Assembly: GCA_964489835.1 (NCBI GenBank) | Contig: CAZBBC010000110.1 | Location: 1 to 16,024, forward strand | DNA: 16,024 nucleotides | Direction: 5' to 3' | Origin: CAZBBC01 sp964489835 | GTDB lineage: Bacteria > Calditrichota > Calditrichia > JAJRVZ01 | Shown: one piece after another, positions 8,777-14,816 of the stretch | Numbering within the stretch: the stretch's first letter is position 1 | Layout of the letters: each line of letters starts with the position of its first letter | Program-made: the position numbers and the translations under genes | The notes under the pieces: generated by a model | The model's input: the letters and a program-made list of their open reading frames with translations, nothing else | Database searches by the model: none | Told to the model about the DNA's origin: nothing

Positions 8777-8938
8777 TTATTTAAACCTTTTATCTGAATA
8801 TTTTGAAGGCATTTCTTTTAAATACTTTGATAACCATCCGATCCGATACTGATTGACCCCGTCCATTTTTAGAACATATGGTTTGATATCAGGCAGGGGC
8901 GTTCCATCAATGATATCAACATTTTCAATATAAACTAT
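8777..8938 (-). pseudogene. trmO: 3' remnant of trmO/tsaA (tRNA t6A37 methyltransferase)
   Basis: A frame without start codon reads VYIENVDIIDGTPLPDIKPY, then GWL...SDKRFK and a TAA at 8779-8777. DGTPxLDIKPY and the terminal DxRF are hallmarks of the C-terminal part of TrmO (TsaA, UPF0066), which methylates N6-threonylcarbamoyladenosine in tRNA. Only about 52 of the usual 150 or so residues remain. In its own frame a TGA (8944-8942) lies just upstream, inside the last codons of the metallopeptidase gene. Family-like sequence begins exactly at the peptidase stop codon (8937-8935), so the 5' two thirds were lost at that junction. No start or ribosome binding site is available, and it is surely not functional. 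Confidence 0.75.
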
Positions 8939-10605
8939 TTTTCAGCTATCATTTTCTCAATTTGAAATATTGGTTTAATATCCACAGGTAATCTTTCCAA
9001 TTTGCCAATTAAGTTTTTCATAGAAGGTGATATAACAGCATATTTTTCAATCAATGCTTTAGCACCCTGATAATCTCCCTGCGCCTGTATTATAAGCAGT
9101 TTAGCAGCCAGATCGCGCACTGTATCGTATATCTTATCGAAGTTTACTTTTACTTTTTCAGTAGTCTGGTCATATTCATAACCGCCCGTCTCGATAAGAT
9201 AATTATAAATAATTGCATTGCCAGCACCATGTGCTCCGGCTATGCCAAATCGAACACTACGGAATGTACCCGCTAAAAATGTTACCCAGGTTTCTTTATC
9301 AAATGTTTCCGGATATTCACCTTTTTCTATCATGAAGATGTTATTGTACATGCCTAAAACATCCGCCTTGCATTCCTCAATTTTGGAATATGTTTCTTTC
9401 AATTCCTTTTTTACTTCAGTGTTACGTCCATCGATTATTATAATTCCGGGGCCAACCCCGTGAGAGATTTCGTGCATCAGCACATGATTAAAAAAGCCGT
9501 CAAATGATACATAGGATAATTGTGATTCATCCAGAACGGCTTTTGCAATAGGTGTTAGTATCTTGTGAAATTTAGCTTCATTAACATTTTTCAGCATTAC
9601 TTTTTTAGAACCCTTCGCCTCACGCACGCGTTCGTCATTGGGCAGATTAAATGCCAATGTCTGTATTCCGGCTTTGGTATCTCCTGCCGAAAAAATTTCA
9701 TTGGCCACCACAAAGGGAGATTCGGCCCCACGTTCAAAATTTTTATATTTCTCCGAAATGGGAAGATGTGTTTCAATATTATTTAAATAGCTGGCAAAAC
9801 GGACCAGTTTTTTACTCTCCTCGGGATCACGGATTGTAATGAAACATTCAAAGGCTGCTTTGTAATTAAAAAGCCCGTCCTCATAAACTTCGTATGGTCC
9901 AATCACTACTTCTATTAAATGATCCTCCAAATCCATCCAGGCCATATCACTCTCAAAATAATCATCCGATAGGAACGCCTCTGCACGGGTAAGCAAATAC
10001 TTCTTTAGAGAAGGATTATCGGCATAATCAGCAGCTTCGCGCAAATAATTAGCAGCTCTGGTCAATTCGTCCTGAAAATATTCTGAATAAGGAATAGTTA
10101 CAAGTCTATTATCTTTGCGCCTAATCATGGTAAATTCAGACGTAAATACTTTTTCATCATCAGGATTTTCCCCTAACCAGCCCTGGAATTCTTCTTTTGT
10201 CATATCTTCAGGATAAAAATTTGCTCCCAATGGTTTAGACCTATTACCCCAAAATGGCTTGTTGTGATCCAGACGATTAAAGGGACCGAACATAATATTG
10301 AATAGCTGCAAGTAGCGCGCATCCAATTTGTCGTCGGAGGTCTCTAAATCTGCCTTGATATCTTTATTCTTGGAATAAACTTGTTGTAAAAATATATCAT
10401 CCATTATTTTTGCAGCTATATACAATTTTTCAATAACAACAGCCTGACGATCATCAAGCAAACTTGCATCGTAGCGAATTTCAGTGGGTGAAAATTTTGC
10501 AATAATATTTTCCACGATCTGATTTTTATCTCCATTTTGAGTCTGACATCCAAAGCTGATCAGTGCGATAAAAATAAAAATTAAGGTTACAAAAAGTAGT
10601 TTCAT
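8935..10605 (-). CDS. Lipoprotein zinc peptidase, dipeptidyl peptidase III-like (M49 relative)
   Basis: 556 residues; ATG at 10605 with GAAGGG 7 nt upstream. A signal peptide ends ISFGC, with Cys20 as the probable lipidation site. The zinc site is H378-E-I-S-H382 (VLMHEISHGVGPG) with the third ligand in E410-E-C-K-A-D. This pairing HExxH...EECKAD is that of the M49 family, although true DPP III has the expanded HExxxH. The N-terminal half (FNRLDHNKPFWGN, KPLGANFYPEDMTKEEF, PYSEYFQDEL) also matches bacterial M49-like proteins. It probably trims peptides or acts as a surface zinc hydrolase; the substrate is unknown. A trmO remnant begins at its stop codon. The DPP III name is by family resemblance, so dipeptidyl release is not assured. 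Confidence 0.8.
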   Translation of the reverse strand: MKLLFVTLIFIFIALISFGCQTQNGDKNQIVENIIAKFSPTEIRYDASLLDDRQAVVIEKLYIAAKIMDDIFLQQVYSKNKDIKADLETSDDKLDARYLQLFNIMFGPFNRLDHNKPFWGNRSKPLGANFYPEDMTKEEFQGWLGENPDDEKVFTSEFTMIRRKDNRLVTIPYSEYFQDELTRAANYLREAADYADNPSLKKYLLTRAEAFLSDDYFESDMAWMDLEDHLIEVVIGPYEVYEDGLFNYKAAFECFITIRDPEESKKLVRFASYLNNIETHLPISEKYKNFERGAESPFVVANEIFSAGDTKAGIQTLAFNLPNDERVREAKGSKKVMLKNVNEAKFHKILTPIAKAVLDESQLSYVSFDGFFNHVLMHEISHGVGPGIIIIDGRNTEVKKELKETYSKIEECKADVLGMYNNIFMIEKGEYPETFDKETWVTFLAGTFRSVRFGIAGAHGAGNAIIYNYLIETGGYEYDQTTEKVKVNFDKIYDTVRDLAAKLLIIQAQGDYQGAKALIEKYAVISPSMKNLIGKLERLPVDIKPIFQIEKMIAEK

Positions 10606-10706
10606 AAATATCCCTTCTTTCTTTACTTGGCGTCTTGAAATCTATTTTTATTTTAGTCAACATAGTTTTTACCTCTTTTCTGATAGGAGTATAACGAATT
10701 ACGAGA

Positions 10707-10940
10707 TCACACATGCTGATCAATCAAAATTGGATTTTCATCAGGATCATTGGCAAAGAAGCTCACCGGTTCAGTTGTACTCTCATCGGCTTCAGTCTCA
10801 AACTTTATACCCTGCGCTTTAAGCTGTCGCTGAAGTTCACGCATGTCTGTGAAAGAATCAAGCTTATTACCATTTTTGTCCCAACCAGGATTGAAGGTCC
10901 TAATATTTTTCTCGAACATTCCCTGAAAGAGTCCAATGAA
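10707..10940 (-). pseudogene. C-terminal half of a VOC/glyoxalase-family protein, joined in frame after the ankyrin stop codon
   Basis: The frame reads FIGLFQGMFEKN, then TFNPGWD, then DPDENPILIDQHV before its stop. These are signatures of the second half of small VOC (vicinal oxygen chelate/glyoxalase-bleomycin resistance) proteins, normally about 120-130 residues. Only 77 remain and the first beta-alpha-beta-beta-beta unit is missing. The first family-like residue follows directly on the TAA (10943-10941) that ends the ankyrin gene, in the same frame. The first Met is at 10919. It could only be made from that internal Met or by stop readthrough, and half a VOC fold would not form the metal site by itself. 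Remnant most likely; DPDG has become DPDE. Confidence 0.7.
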
Positions 10941-11636
10941 TTACCGTTCAACTTCTTTACTCTTTAACACATTTATAATTTTGTCATTTTTATCCTTAAT
11001 AGCCAGGCTCAAAGCCGTTGTGCCATCTTTTGCTTCAAGATGTACATCCGCTCCCTTTGAAATCAAGTAATTTACTAAATCCAATTTTCCATTACTCGAA
11101 GCAAACATAAGAGCCGTCCATCCAGTAGCATCATCTCCTGTAAGTTGGGCATTCACATTCGCACCTTTTTCTAGTAGAAGATCACAAACTTCTGTTGTTA
11201 CAGAACCAGATAGAATGCCGAATACTGATTGGATAAATGCTGTCATACCATCGATGCCTTTTACGGTAGCATCTGCACCTTTAGCTAATAATAATTCGAC
11301 AGCTTTTTGCGAATTTCCTGCTGCCCATATAAGTGCAGTCCTCCCATCATACGTCCCTTTCACATTAAAATCAGCACCTTTTGATATTAATAATTCTATA
11401 ATATCATCTGTTCCTTCGAGGCTACAAGCAACGATGAGAGGAGTACTCCCCATAGTTTCCTCGCGAATATTAACATCAATACCTCTAGCAAGTAATTCTT
11501 CGACACCCTTGAGATCTTTCTTATATATTTTCCCAGCAAATTCATTGAAATCGTCATTCGCCAATAATAAATTTTGCATGAAGAAAAGAACTATAAATAT
11601 CTTAAGATAAATAATGTTATGTTTTAAATAGTCCAT
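10941..11636 (-). CDS. Exported ankyrin-repeat protein
   Basis: 231 residues from the ATG at 11636, chosen because AAGGAGG lies 7 nt upstream; the ORF can be extended to 11672 but without support. MDYLKHNIIYLKIFIVLFF...LLANDD is a signal peptide, so it probably acts in the periplasm or outside the cell. After it come five ankyrin-like units (residues about 35-225): GVEELLARGIDVNIRE, GSTPLIVACSLEG, GRTALIWAAGNSQKAVELLLAKGAD, WTALMFASSNGKLDLVNYLISKGADV and TALSLAIKDKNDKIINVLKSK. Ankyrin repeats bind proteins; no catalytic domain is present, and the partner is unknown. The VOC remnant follows its stop codon in the same frame. Confidence 0.85.
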   Translation of the reverse strand: MDYLKHNIIYLKIFIVLFFMQNLLLANDDFNEFAGKIYKKDLKGVEELLARGIDVNIREETMGSTPLIVACSLEGTDDIIELLISKGADFNVKGTYDGRTALIWAAGNSQKAVELLLAKGADATVKGIDGMTAFIQSVFGILSGSVTTEVCDLLLEKGANVNAQLTGDDATGWTALMFASSNGKLDLVNYLISKGADVHLEAKDGTTALSLAIKDKNDKIINVLKSKEVER

Positions 11637-11787
11637 TTTAAAACCTCCTTTTTGTGTGATCAACTTTATCAAAATTGATAAAACGATTAAAAAAATTACA
11701 TATAATTTACCCTATTGACGAAATAAATAATAATTATTCAAAAAAGCTATGCATGATAAAAGCAATTTTATATTGACAAAGCTGGCG

Positions 11788-11858
11788 GTTAACGGCTGCC
11801 ATGGCGCGCTTCGCGCGCTATTCCTTGTCGCCGTCGATGGCTTTGTTCGGCCTATATT
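11788..11858 (-). other. attC-like site overlapping the 3' end of the hydrolase gene (weak)
   Basis: On the minus strand an R''-like GCCGAAC box lies inside the last codons of the hydrolase. A strong hairpin, GCGCGC-GAA-GCGCGC (11818-11804), follows at the TAG stop, and then CCGTTAACC, an R'-like GTTRRRY box with one deviation. The internal arms pair only partly. The hairpin may equally be a transcription terminator element without a T run. The adjoining sequence below 11790 is sharply more AT-rich, so this is at least a composition boundary. Confidence 0.35.
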
Positions 11859-12696
11859 TTCCTGCGTTGGTGATCACGAAGTCGACCAGTTCCTGACTGT
11901 GAAACCAACCAGTCCACATGTTGTGACCTTGTCCTTTAACGATCTCGAGTGTCATCTGCCCCCCAAGTTCTTTGTATCTCTCTTTGACCACGGCCGAGTT
12001 CTTGTCCAAGGGGACTACTTTGTCACTATCTCCGTGAATATGGAATATGGGAACTTTCGCCTTGGCGAGTGGAGCAAGGCGATCAATGGGGTTGTATTCG
12101 GTGAGCTTCGCCACAAACTGTTCTTCTGTCATACCATATACTCCGCAGGCGCGGGTCACGCCAGGGTAACTTCCAAGATTACAGACAGGATAGATGCCGG
12201 CTATACACGCCACGCACTCAGGATTCTCCGATGCCCAGTTATACAGCATGAGTCCTCCGCGGCTCCGCGCCAGCAAACATGCCTTTTTTGTCAGTCCCCG
12301 CTTTTCCACCAGCTCTTTATACAGCGCGGAATAGATGGCTCTTCCCTTAAGGTTGCCATAGGATTCGCCAACGTCTACTCCGGCAATGGCGATACCATTT
12401 CTCAGAAACTTGTCAAACATCCACTTCTCTTCCTTCCCCGGGAGACCTCTTAGTGTCGGTGCATACCAGACCCATGGGATGAGATTACCGGACTTGGTCT
12501 CTTTCGGAAGGATCAGGAAAGCCGTTCGGTCCTTGATAGTGAATTCTTCTCCTTTGATGGGCAGATTCTTCTCTTCCGCCTGCGCTGAACTCCCCGCTGT
12601 AAAGCACACTGCCGCAATGATCACGCAGCGCATGAATTGTGTTATCCGATTGACTGCATGTGGCGGGTCATTGTTGGTCAAACACTCTCTGATCAT
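11818..12696 (-). CDS. Exported alpha/beta hydrolase (prolyl-oligopeptidase/dienelactone-hydrolase-like)
   Basis: 292 residues; ATG at 12696 with GGAGG 9 nt upstream. A signal peptide (RCVIIAAVCFTAGSSAQA) follows a rather long N-region, so a start at Met22 is possible. The fold motifs are clear: nucleophile elbow ARSRGG with Ser145 (Ala replaces the first Gly of GxSxG), acid D225 in HIHGDSDKVVPL and His258 in GQGHNMW. Segments VDVGESYG and CVACIAGIYPVCNLGSYPG match a subfamily common in Planctomycetes. It is probably an esterase or peptidase of unknown substrate. Its base composition is visibly GC-richer than the genes on either side, and attC-like hairpins stand at both ends, so I infer it arrived as a mobile cassette. 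Confidence 0.8.
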   Translation of the reverse strand: MIRECLTNNDPPHAVNRITQFMRCVIIAAVCFTAGSSAQAEEKNLPIKGEEFTIKDRTAFLILPKETKSGNLIPWVWYAPTLRGLPGKEEKWMFDKFLRNGIAIAGVDVGESYGNLKGRAIYSALYKELVEKRGLTKKACLLARSRGGLMLYNWASENPECVACIAGIYPVCNLGSYPGVTRACGVYGMTEEQFVAKLTEYNPIDRLAPLAKAKVPIFHIHGDSDKVVPLDKNSAVVKERYKELGGQMTLEIVKGQGHNMWTGWFHSQELVDFVITNAGKYRPNKAIDGDKE

Positions 12697-12717
12697 AGTC
12701 CTTCCTCCGTTGTTTGA

Positions 12718-12777
12718 GCTGAACGCTAGGCATAAGCAGCGGTCCGGCTACGCCGGATCCGACTTGACGGGTTAGGG
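12718..12777. repeat. attC-like recombination site (integron cassette boundary)
   Basis: GCTGAAC (R''-like) and GTTAGGG (R'-like, 12771) enclose a near-perfect hairpin. AAG/CTT, CGG/CCG and TCCGGC/GCCGGA (12743-12748 with 12752-12757) pair, with small bulges and a TAC apex. Length (60 nt), layout and bulges fit the attC consensus of RYYYAAC...GTTRRRY. The bases after GTT (TTAGGGGC) are complementary to GCCCCTAGC at 13350, which supports a cassette start at 12771. The site is usable in either direction by symmetry; plus orientation is preferred because GTT is conserved there. Confidence 0.6.
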
Positions 12778-12810
12778 GCGATTTCGAACTATTTTTATTT
12801 GTAACTTCAT

Positions 12811-12839
12811 TTGCATAAAATTGATATAGTAATTATATT
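12811..12839 (+). promoter_or_regulatory. Possible sigma-70-like promoter of brnTA
   Basis: TTGCAT (12811-12816) and TATATT (12834-12839) are separated by 17 nt in a very AT-rich stretch. The brnT ATG at 12846 is so close that transcription would start at or next to it, giving a nearly leaderless message; no ribosome binding site is visible. A private promoter is expected for a toxin-antitoxin cassette. Confidence 0.35.
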
Positions 12840-12845
12840 ATAATT

Positions 12846-13132
12846 ATGAATTACATACGATTCGAGTGGGACGTAATAAAGGATCGTGCAAATTTTAAAA
12901 AGCACAAAATTTCGTTTGATGAAGCAAAAACAGTATTTTATGATGAAAATGCACGACTAATTTCTGATCCAAATCCTCAAATGGTGAAGATCGATTTATT
13001 CTCCTTGGTTTGAGTCATAATGCAAAAATTCTAGTTGTTATTCATACCTATAAAGAACAAGATGATTTAATTCGAATTATATCTGCCAGAAATGCAACAA
13101 AAAAAGAAAATGAATATTATTTTAGGAAATAA
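12846..13132 (+). pseudogene. brnT: BrnT-type ribonuclease toxin, broken by a single-base deletion
   Basis: Two frames together give a complete BrnT. The first 46 codons read MNYIRFEWDVIKDRANFKKH, then ISFDEAKTVFYDENARLISDP. At 12984-12985 the frame shifts, and from 12986 EDRFILLGLSHNAKILVVIH, then TYKEQDD and RIISARNATKKE run to a TAA at 13130-13132. These are the conserved blocks of BrnT, an RNase of RelE-like fold that blocks translation. One extra base (for example a third G in the GG at 12983-12984) would restore a 95-residue protein. As it stands the product ends at a TGA (13011-13013) after 55 residues. Sequencing error is the main alternative to true inactivation. The intact antitoxin gene follows 4 nt later. 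Confidence 0.8.
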
Positions 13133-13136
13133 TGAC

Positions 13137-13349
13137 ATGAGAAAAGAATACAATTTTTCAGAATCCATAAAAAATCCGTATACAAAAAAGTTGAAAAGAC
13201 AAATTACAATTCGCCTTGAAAACGATACAATAGACTATTTCAAGCAATTGGCTATGGAAATCGATATACCCTATCAAGTACTTATTAATATCTTTCTCCG
13301 TGACTGTGCTCAAAAGAACCTCAAACCTTCAATTTCTTGGCAAAAGTAA
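13137..13349 (+). CDS. brnA: BrnA-type antitoxin / DNA-binding repressor
   Basis: 70 residues from the ATG at 13137; AGGA 9 nt upstream decides this start over the ATG at 13092, which would overlap brnT. The sequence MRKEYNFSESIKNPYTKKLK, then RQITIRLENDTIDYFK, then MEIDIPYQVLINIFLRDCAQ is a ribbon-helix-helix protein of the BrnA/CopG type. It is expected to bind BrnT and to repress the shared promoter. It begins 4 nt after the brnT stop and is intact, although the toxin frame is broken. Its stop codon is followed at once by the left arm of an attC-like site. Confidence 0.8.
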   Translation: MRKEYNFSESIKNPYTKKLKRQITIRLENDTIDYFKQLAMEIDIPYQVLINIFLRDCAQKNLKPSISWQK

Positions 13350-13380
13350 GCCCCTAGCGGACAGGCTTCACTTGCCCGCC
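13350..13380. repeat. Left arm of an interrupted attC-like site
   Basis: GCCCCTAGC (13350-13358) is complementary, with one G-T wobble, to GTTAGGGGC at 12771. It is followed by GGACAGGCTT, then AC and CCCGCC. The same block, 19 of 22 positions identical, occurs in the complete site at 15954-15975. The matching right arm TGAAGCCGATGTTAGG lies 0.6 kb away at 13965-13980, where GGCTTCA and TGAAGCC pair perfectly. The site is therefore split by the intervening DNA. Confidence 0.55.
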
Positions 13381-13962
13381 TTCAACGGTACTATGATCCG
13401 CTAAGACTGCCAAATGTCCGTCTCGGGTCACTTCGCTCCTCGCTCGTTCCTCGATACCTTGACGCTTCCTCCTGTTCGTGGTCTCCCTTATGCAAAGGCT
13501 CGCTACAAAGAAGAAAGCTGCTACGTAACGCCAGGACATATTGGTCAACCGGTTTGTCCCTTATCCTCCGGTATAGTAATCAAGGAAACATATGGCTCTC
13601 CCAAGTTCCCAGATTACCCCTGTAGATACATGCCCCGGTCTTAGACCCCGGTGGTGTCCTAAATGCTCGCCATTACGCTTTCAGGACTGCTGCCTTCCAC
13701 CGCTTTAATAGCGTCGGCTTTCTCCCGATCATACTGGGATTATCCTGATGTCCACAACTATACATATTTCGGGGCTCAATGTCGCGGCCTGTATCCTCAA
13801 TCCCCTCAGCTTCGTACTCCCGTTACCGGGCTGACACGTGAGGTTCATTATTATCCTGCTGGCTAGGCTTTGGATAATTAGGATTTTCACCTACTGGGTA
13901 ACATCATCGAATTTCAATGAACAATTAGACCATTTCCCAACGATCTGGATTTATCTTGGCAC
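13381..13962 (-). mobile_element. 5' part of a group II intron (ribozyme domains only, no reverse transcriptase), probable remnant
   Basis: This GC-richer 0.58 kb has no credible protein. Read on the minus strand it starts GTGCC (13962-13958, close to the intron 5' consensus GUGYG). It then has GTAGGTGAAAATCCTA (13894-13879) and CTAGCCAGCAGG (13866-13855), which resemble the GGUGAAAGUCC and CUAGCCAG segments of group II domain I. Later come CCGGAGGATAAGG (13571-13559 region) and TCATAGTACC (13396-13387), which I remember as preceding the intron-encoded protein. No domain V/VI or RT frame is present, so the 3' half is missing. Recognition is from memory of conserved blocks, not from a structure search; other structured RNA is possible. 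Confidence 0.5.
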
Positions 13963-13964
13963 AA

Positions 13965-13984
13965 TGAAGCCGATGTTAGGTGGC
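13965..13984. repeat. Right arm of the interrupted attC-like site and start of the next cassette
   Basis: TGAAGCCGA-T-GTTAG matches 14 of 15 bases of the right arm at 15991-16005. GTTAGGT is a perfect R' box (GTTRRRY). GTTAGGTGGC (13975-13984) is an exact reverse complement of GCCACCTAAC at 14670, the far end of the segment carrying hepT and mntA. Confidence 0.55.
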
Positions 13985-14022
13985 CATTAATTTAATTATT
14001 ATGAATAATTTAAGATCAGTTC

Positions 14023-14333
14023 TTAAACAGCTTTTTCAAGGCTATTTAGATCTTCGTTCAAGGTGTTCCAGATCACTTCAAGATCAATACCGTAATAATG
14101 ATGAATAAGTTTATCACGCATTCTAACAATATCTTGCCATGGGATGTTAGAATACTGATCTTTAATTTCATTAGGAATTTGTTTTGCAGCTTCACCTATT
14201 ATCTCAAGTGCTCTTATGACAGCATATTGAGTTTTTTCATCCTTATAAAATTCTTCATATGCAAAGTCCTGATCTTTAGGATGGAGTCAGAGATGTCGGT
14301 TAAGTGATGCAAAAAGGTGCGATTTTTGTTCAT
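14023..14333 (-). pseudogene. hepT: HepT (HEPN, DUF86) toxin with internal deletion and frameshift
   Basis: The start ATG (14333) overlaps the mntA stop in an ATGA junction. Frame one gives MNKNRTFLHHLTDISDSIL. From 14274 another frame gives DQDFAYEEFYKDEKTQYAVI, then EIIGEAAKQIPNEIKDQY, then RMRDKLIHHYYGIDLEVIW to a TAA at 14025-14023. RDKLIH is the RxxxxH active site of HEPN RNases and HYY the conserved tail. Compared with normal HepT, about six or seven residues are missing at the joint near 14275-14280. The total of 311 nt is not a multiple of three. The first frame ends at a TAA well before the catalytic motif, so no active toxin is expected unless the reading is an assembly error. Confidence 0.75.
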
Positions 14334-14623
14334 ATTGGATGGACTTCACTAAGAATTAGCTCTTTCAAATGAGGTTTTAGTGATTTTTTCACTACGAGAT
14401 CAACATTTAAATCTAAAATTCTACACAAATAATTTTCTAGAGAAATATATTTTAACAAACTCGCTGCTTTTGAGAATGTTACTAACAAATCAAGATCGCT
14501 GTTTTTTGATTGCACATTTTTGACATATGAGCCAAAAATATCAATGGTGAGAACATTATATTCTGATTCGAGATAGTCAAAATTATTGCGAATTATACTT
14601 TTTATTTTTTCTAAAGTCTTCAT
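14330..14623 (-). CDS. mntA: MntA-type minimal nucleotidyltransferase antitoxin
   Basis: 97 residues from the ATG at 14623; upstream extension to 14674 would need a GTG inside the cassette boundary and is unlikely. GS (31-32) and D43-L-D45 form the GSx(~10)DxD catalytic motif of minimal nucleotidyltransferases (IFGSYVKN...SDLDLLV). A later Asp in LNVDLVVKK completes the metal site, and LKPHLKELIL is the family's C-terminal helix. In MntA-HepT pairs this enzyme silences the HEPN RNase by adding AMP groups to a tyrosine next to its active site. The gene lies directly upstream of hepT with a 4-nt overlap. No ribosome binding site is clear. The antitoxin is intact although its toxin is not. Confidence 0.8.
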   Translation of the reverse strand: MKTLEKIKSIIRNNFDYLESEYNVLTIDIFGSYVKNVQSKNSDLDLLVTFSKAASLLKYISLENYLCRILDLNVDLVVKKSLKPHLKELILSEVHPI

Positions 14624-14669
14624 GTTATAAAAGTGTGAAAAAAAGACTGTTAATGCAAGATTTTTTTTT

Positions 14670-14704
14670 GCCACCTAACGGATAGTACTATGTGGCCGGC
14701 CACA
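14670..14704. repeat. Cassette-end box followed by two abutting palindromes
   Basis: GCCACCTAAC (14670-14679) contains a perfect R'' box (ACCTAAC) and is the exact reverse complement of 13975-13984. It is followed by ATAGTACTAT (14682-14691) and TGTGGCCGGCCACA (14691-14704), both perfect palindromes sharing one base. The rest of an attC (paired arms, then GTTRRRY) is not found within 100 nt; the only GTT is at 14768 and its flanks do not pair with this side. The site may have been truncated. Confidence 0.45.
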
Positions 14705-14816
14705 ATTTTTTAATAACTACTGAACGGATATTTTCTTCTGGAGGCAGATTTATTTTAATACAAGACGTTATGCTTACTGAAAACACAAAAATTATTACAA
14801 ATCGTAAAAGAATCAT
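14688..14816 (-). pseudogene. N-terminal stub of a lipoprotein (or tiny lipoprotein), 42 residues
   Basis: The frame reads MILLRFVIIFVFSVSITSC, followed by about 23 residues to a TAG at 14690-14688. ITSC is a good lipobox with Cys19. The mature part (KINLPPEENIRSVV...) would be only 24 residues and its last codons lie in the palindromes at the cassette boundary, so the frame looks cut there. No strong ribosome binding site is present. It might also be a genuine small lipoprotein. Confidence 0.35.

Noticed and set aside
11749..12775. Plus-strand frames of 234 and 129 codons
   Set aside because: They are antisense to the alpha/beta hydrolase, which has signal peptide, catalytic triad and ribosome binding site on the minus strand.
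13354..13866. Small frames on both strands in the GC-rich block
   Set aside because: They have no ribosome binding sites, and the compositional signal is explained by the intron-like RNA; similar spurious frames are common over ribozyme DNA.
14299..14305. GTTAAGT, a perfect GTTRRRY box
   Set aside because: It lies inside the hepT coding sequence, without paired arms or a matching R'' box, so it is chance.
14098..14307. Plus-strand frame of 69 codons
   Set aside because: It is the antisense shadow of hepT, whose minus-strand fragments match conserved HepT blocks.
14673..14774. A full attC from ACCTAAC to GTTATGC
   Set aside because: Its flanks show no complementary arms; only the left box is supported by its match to 13975.
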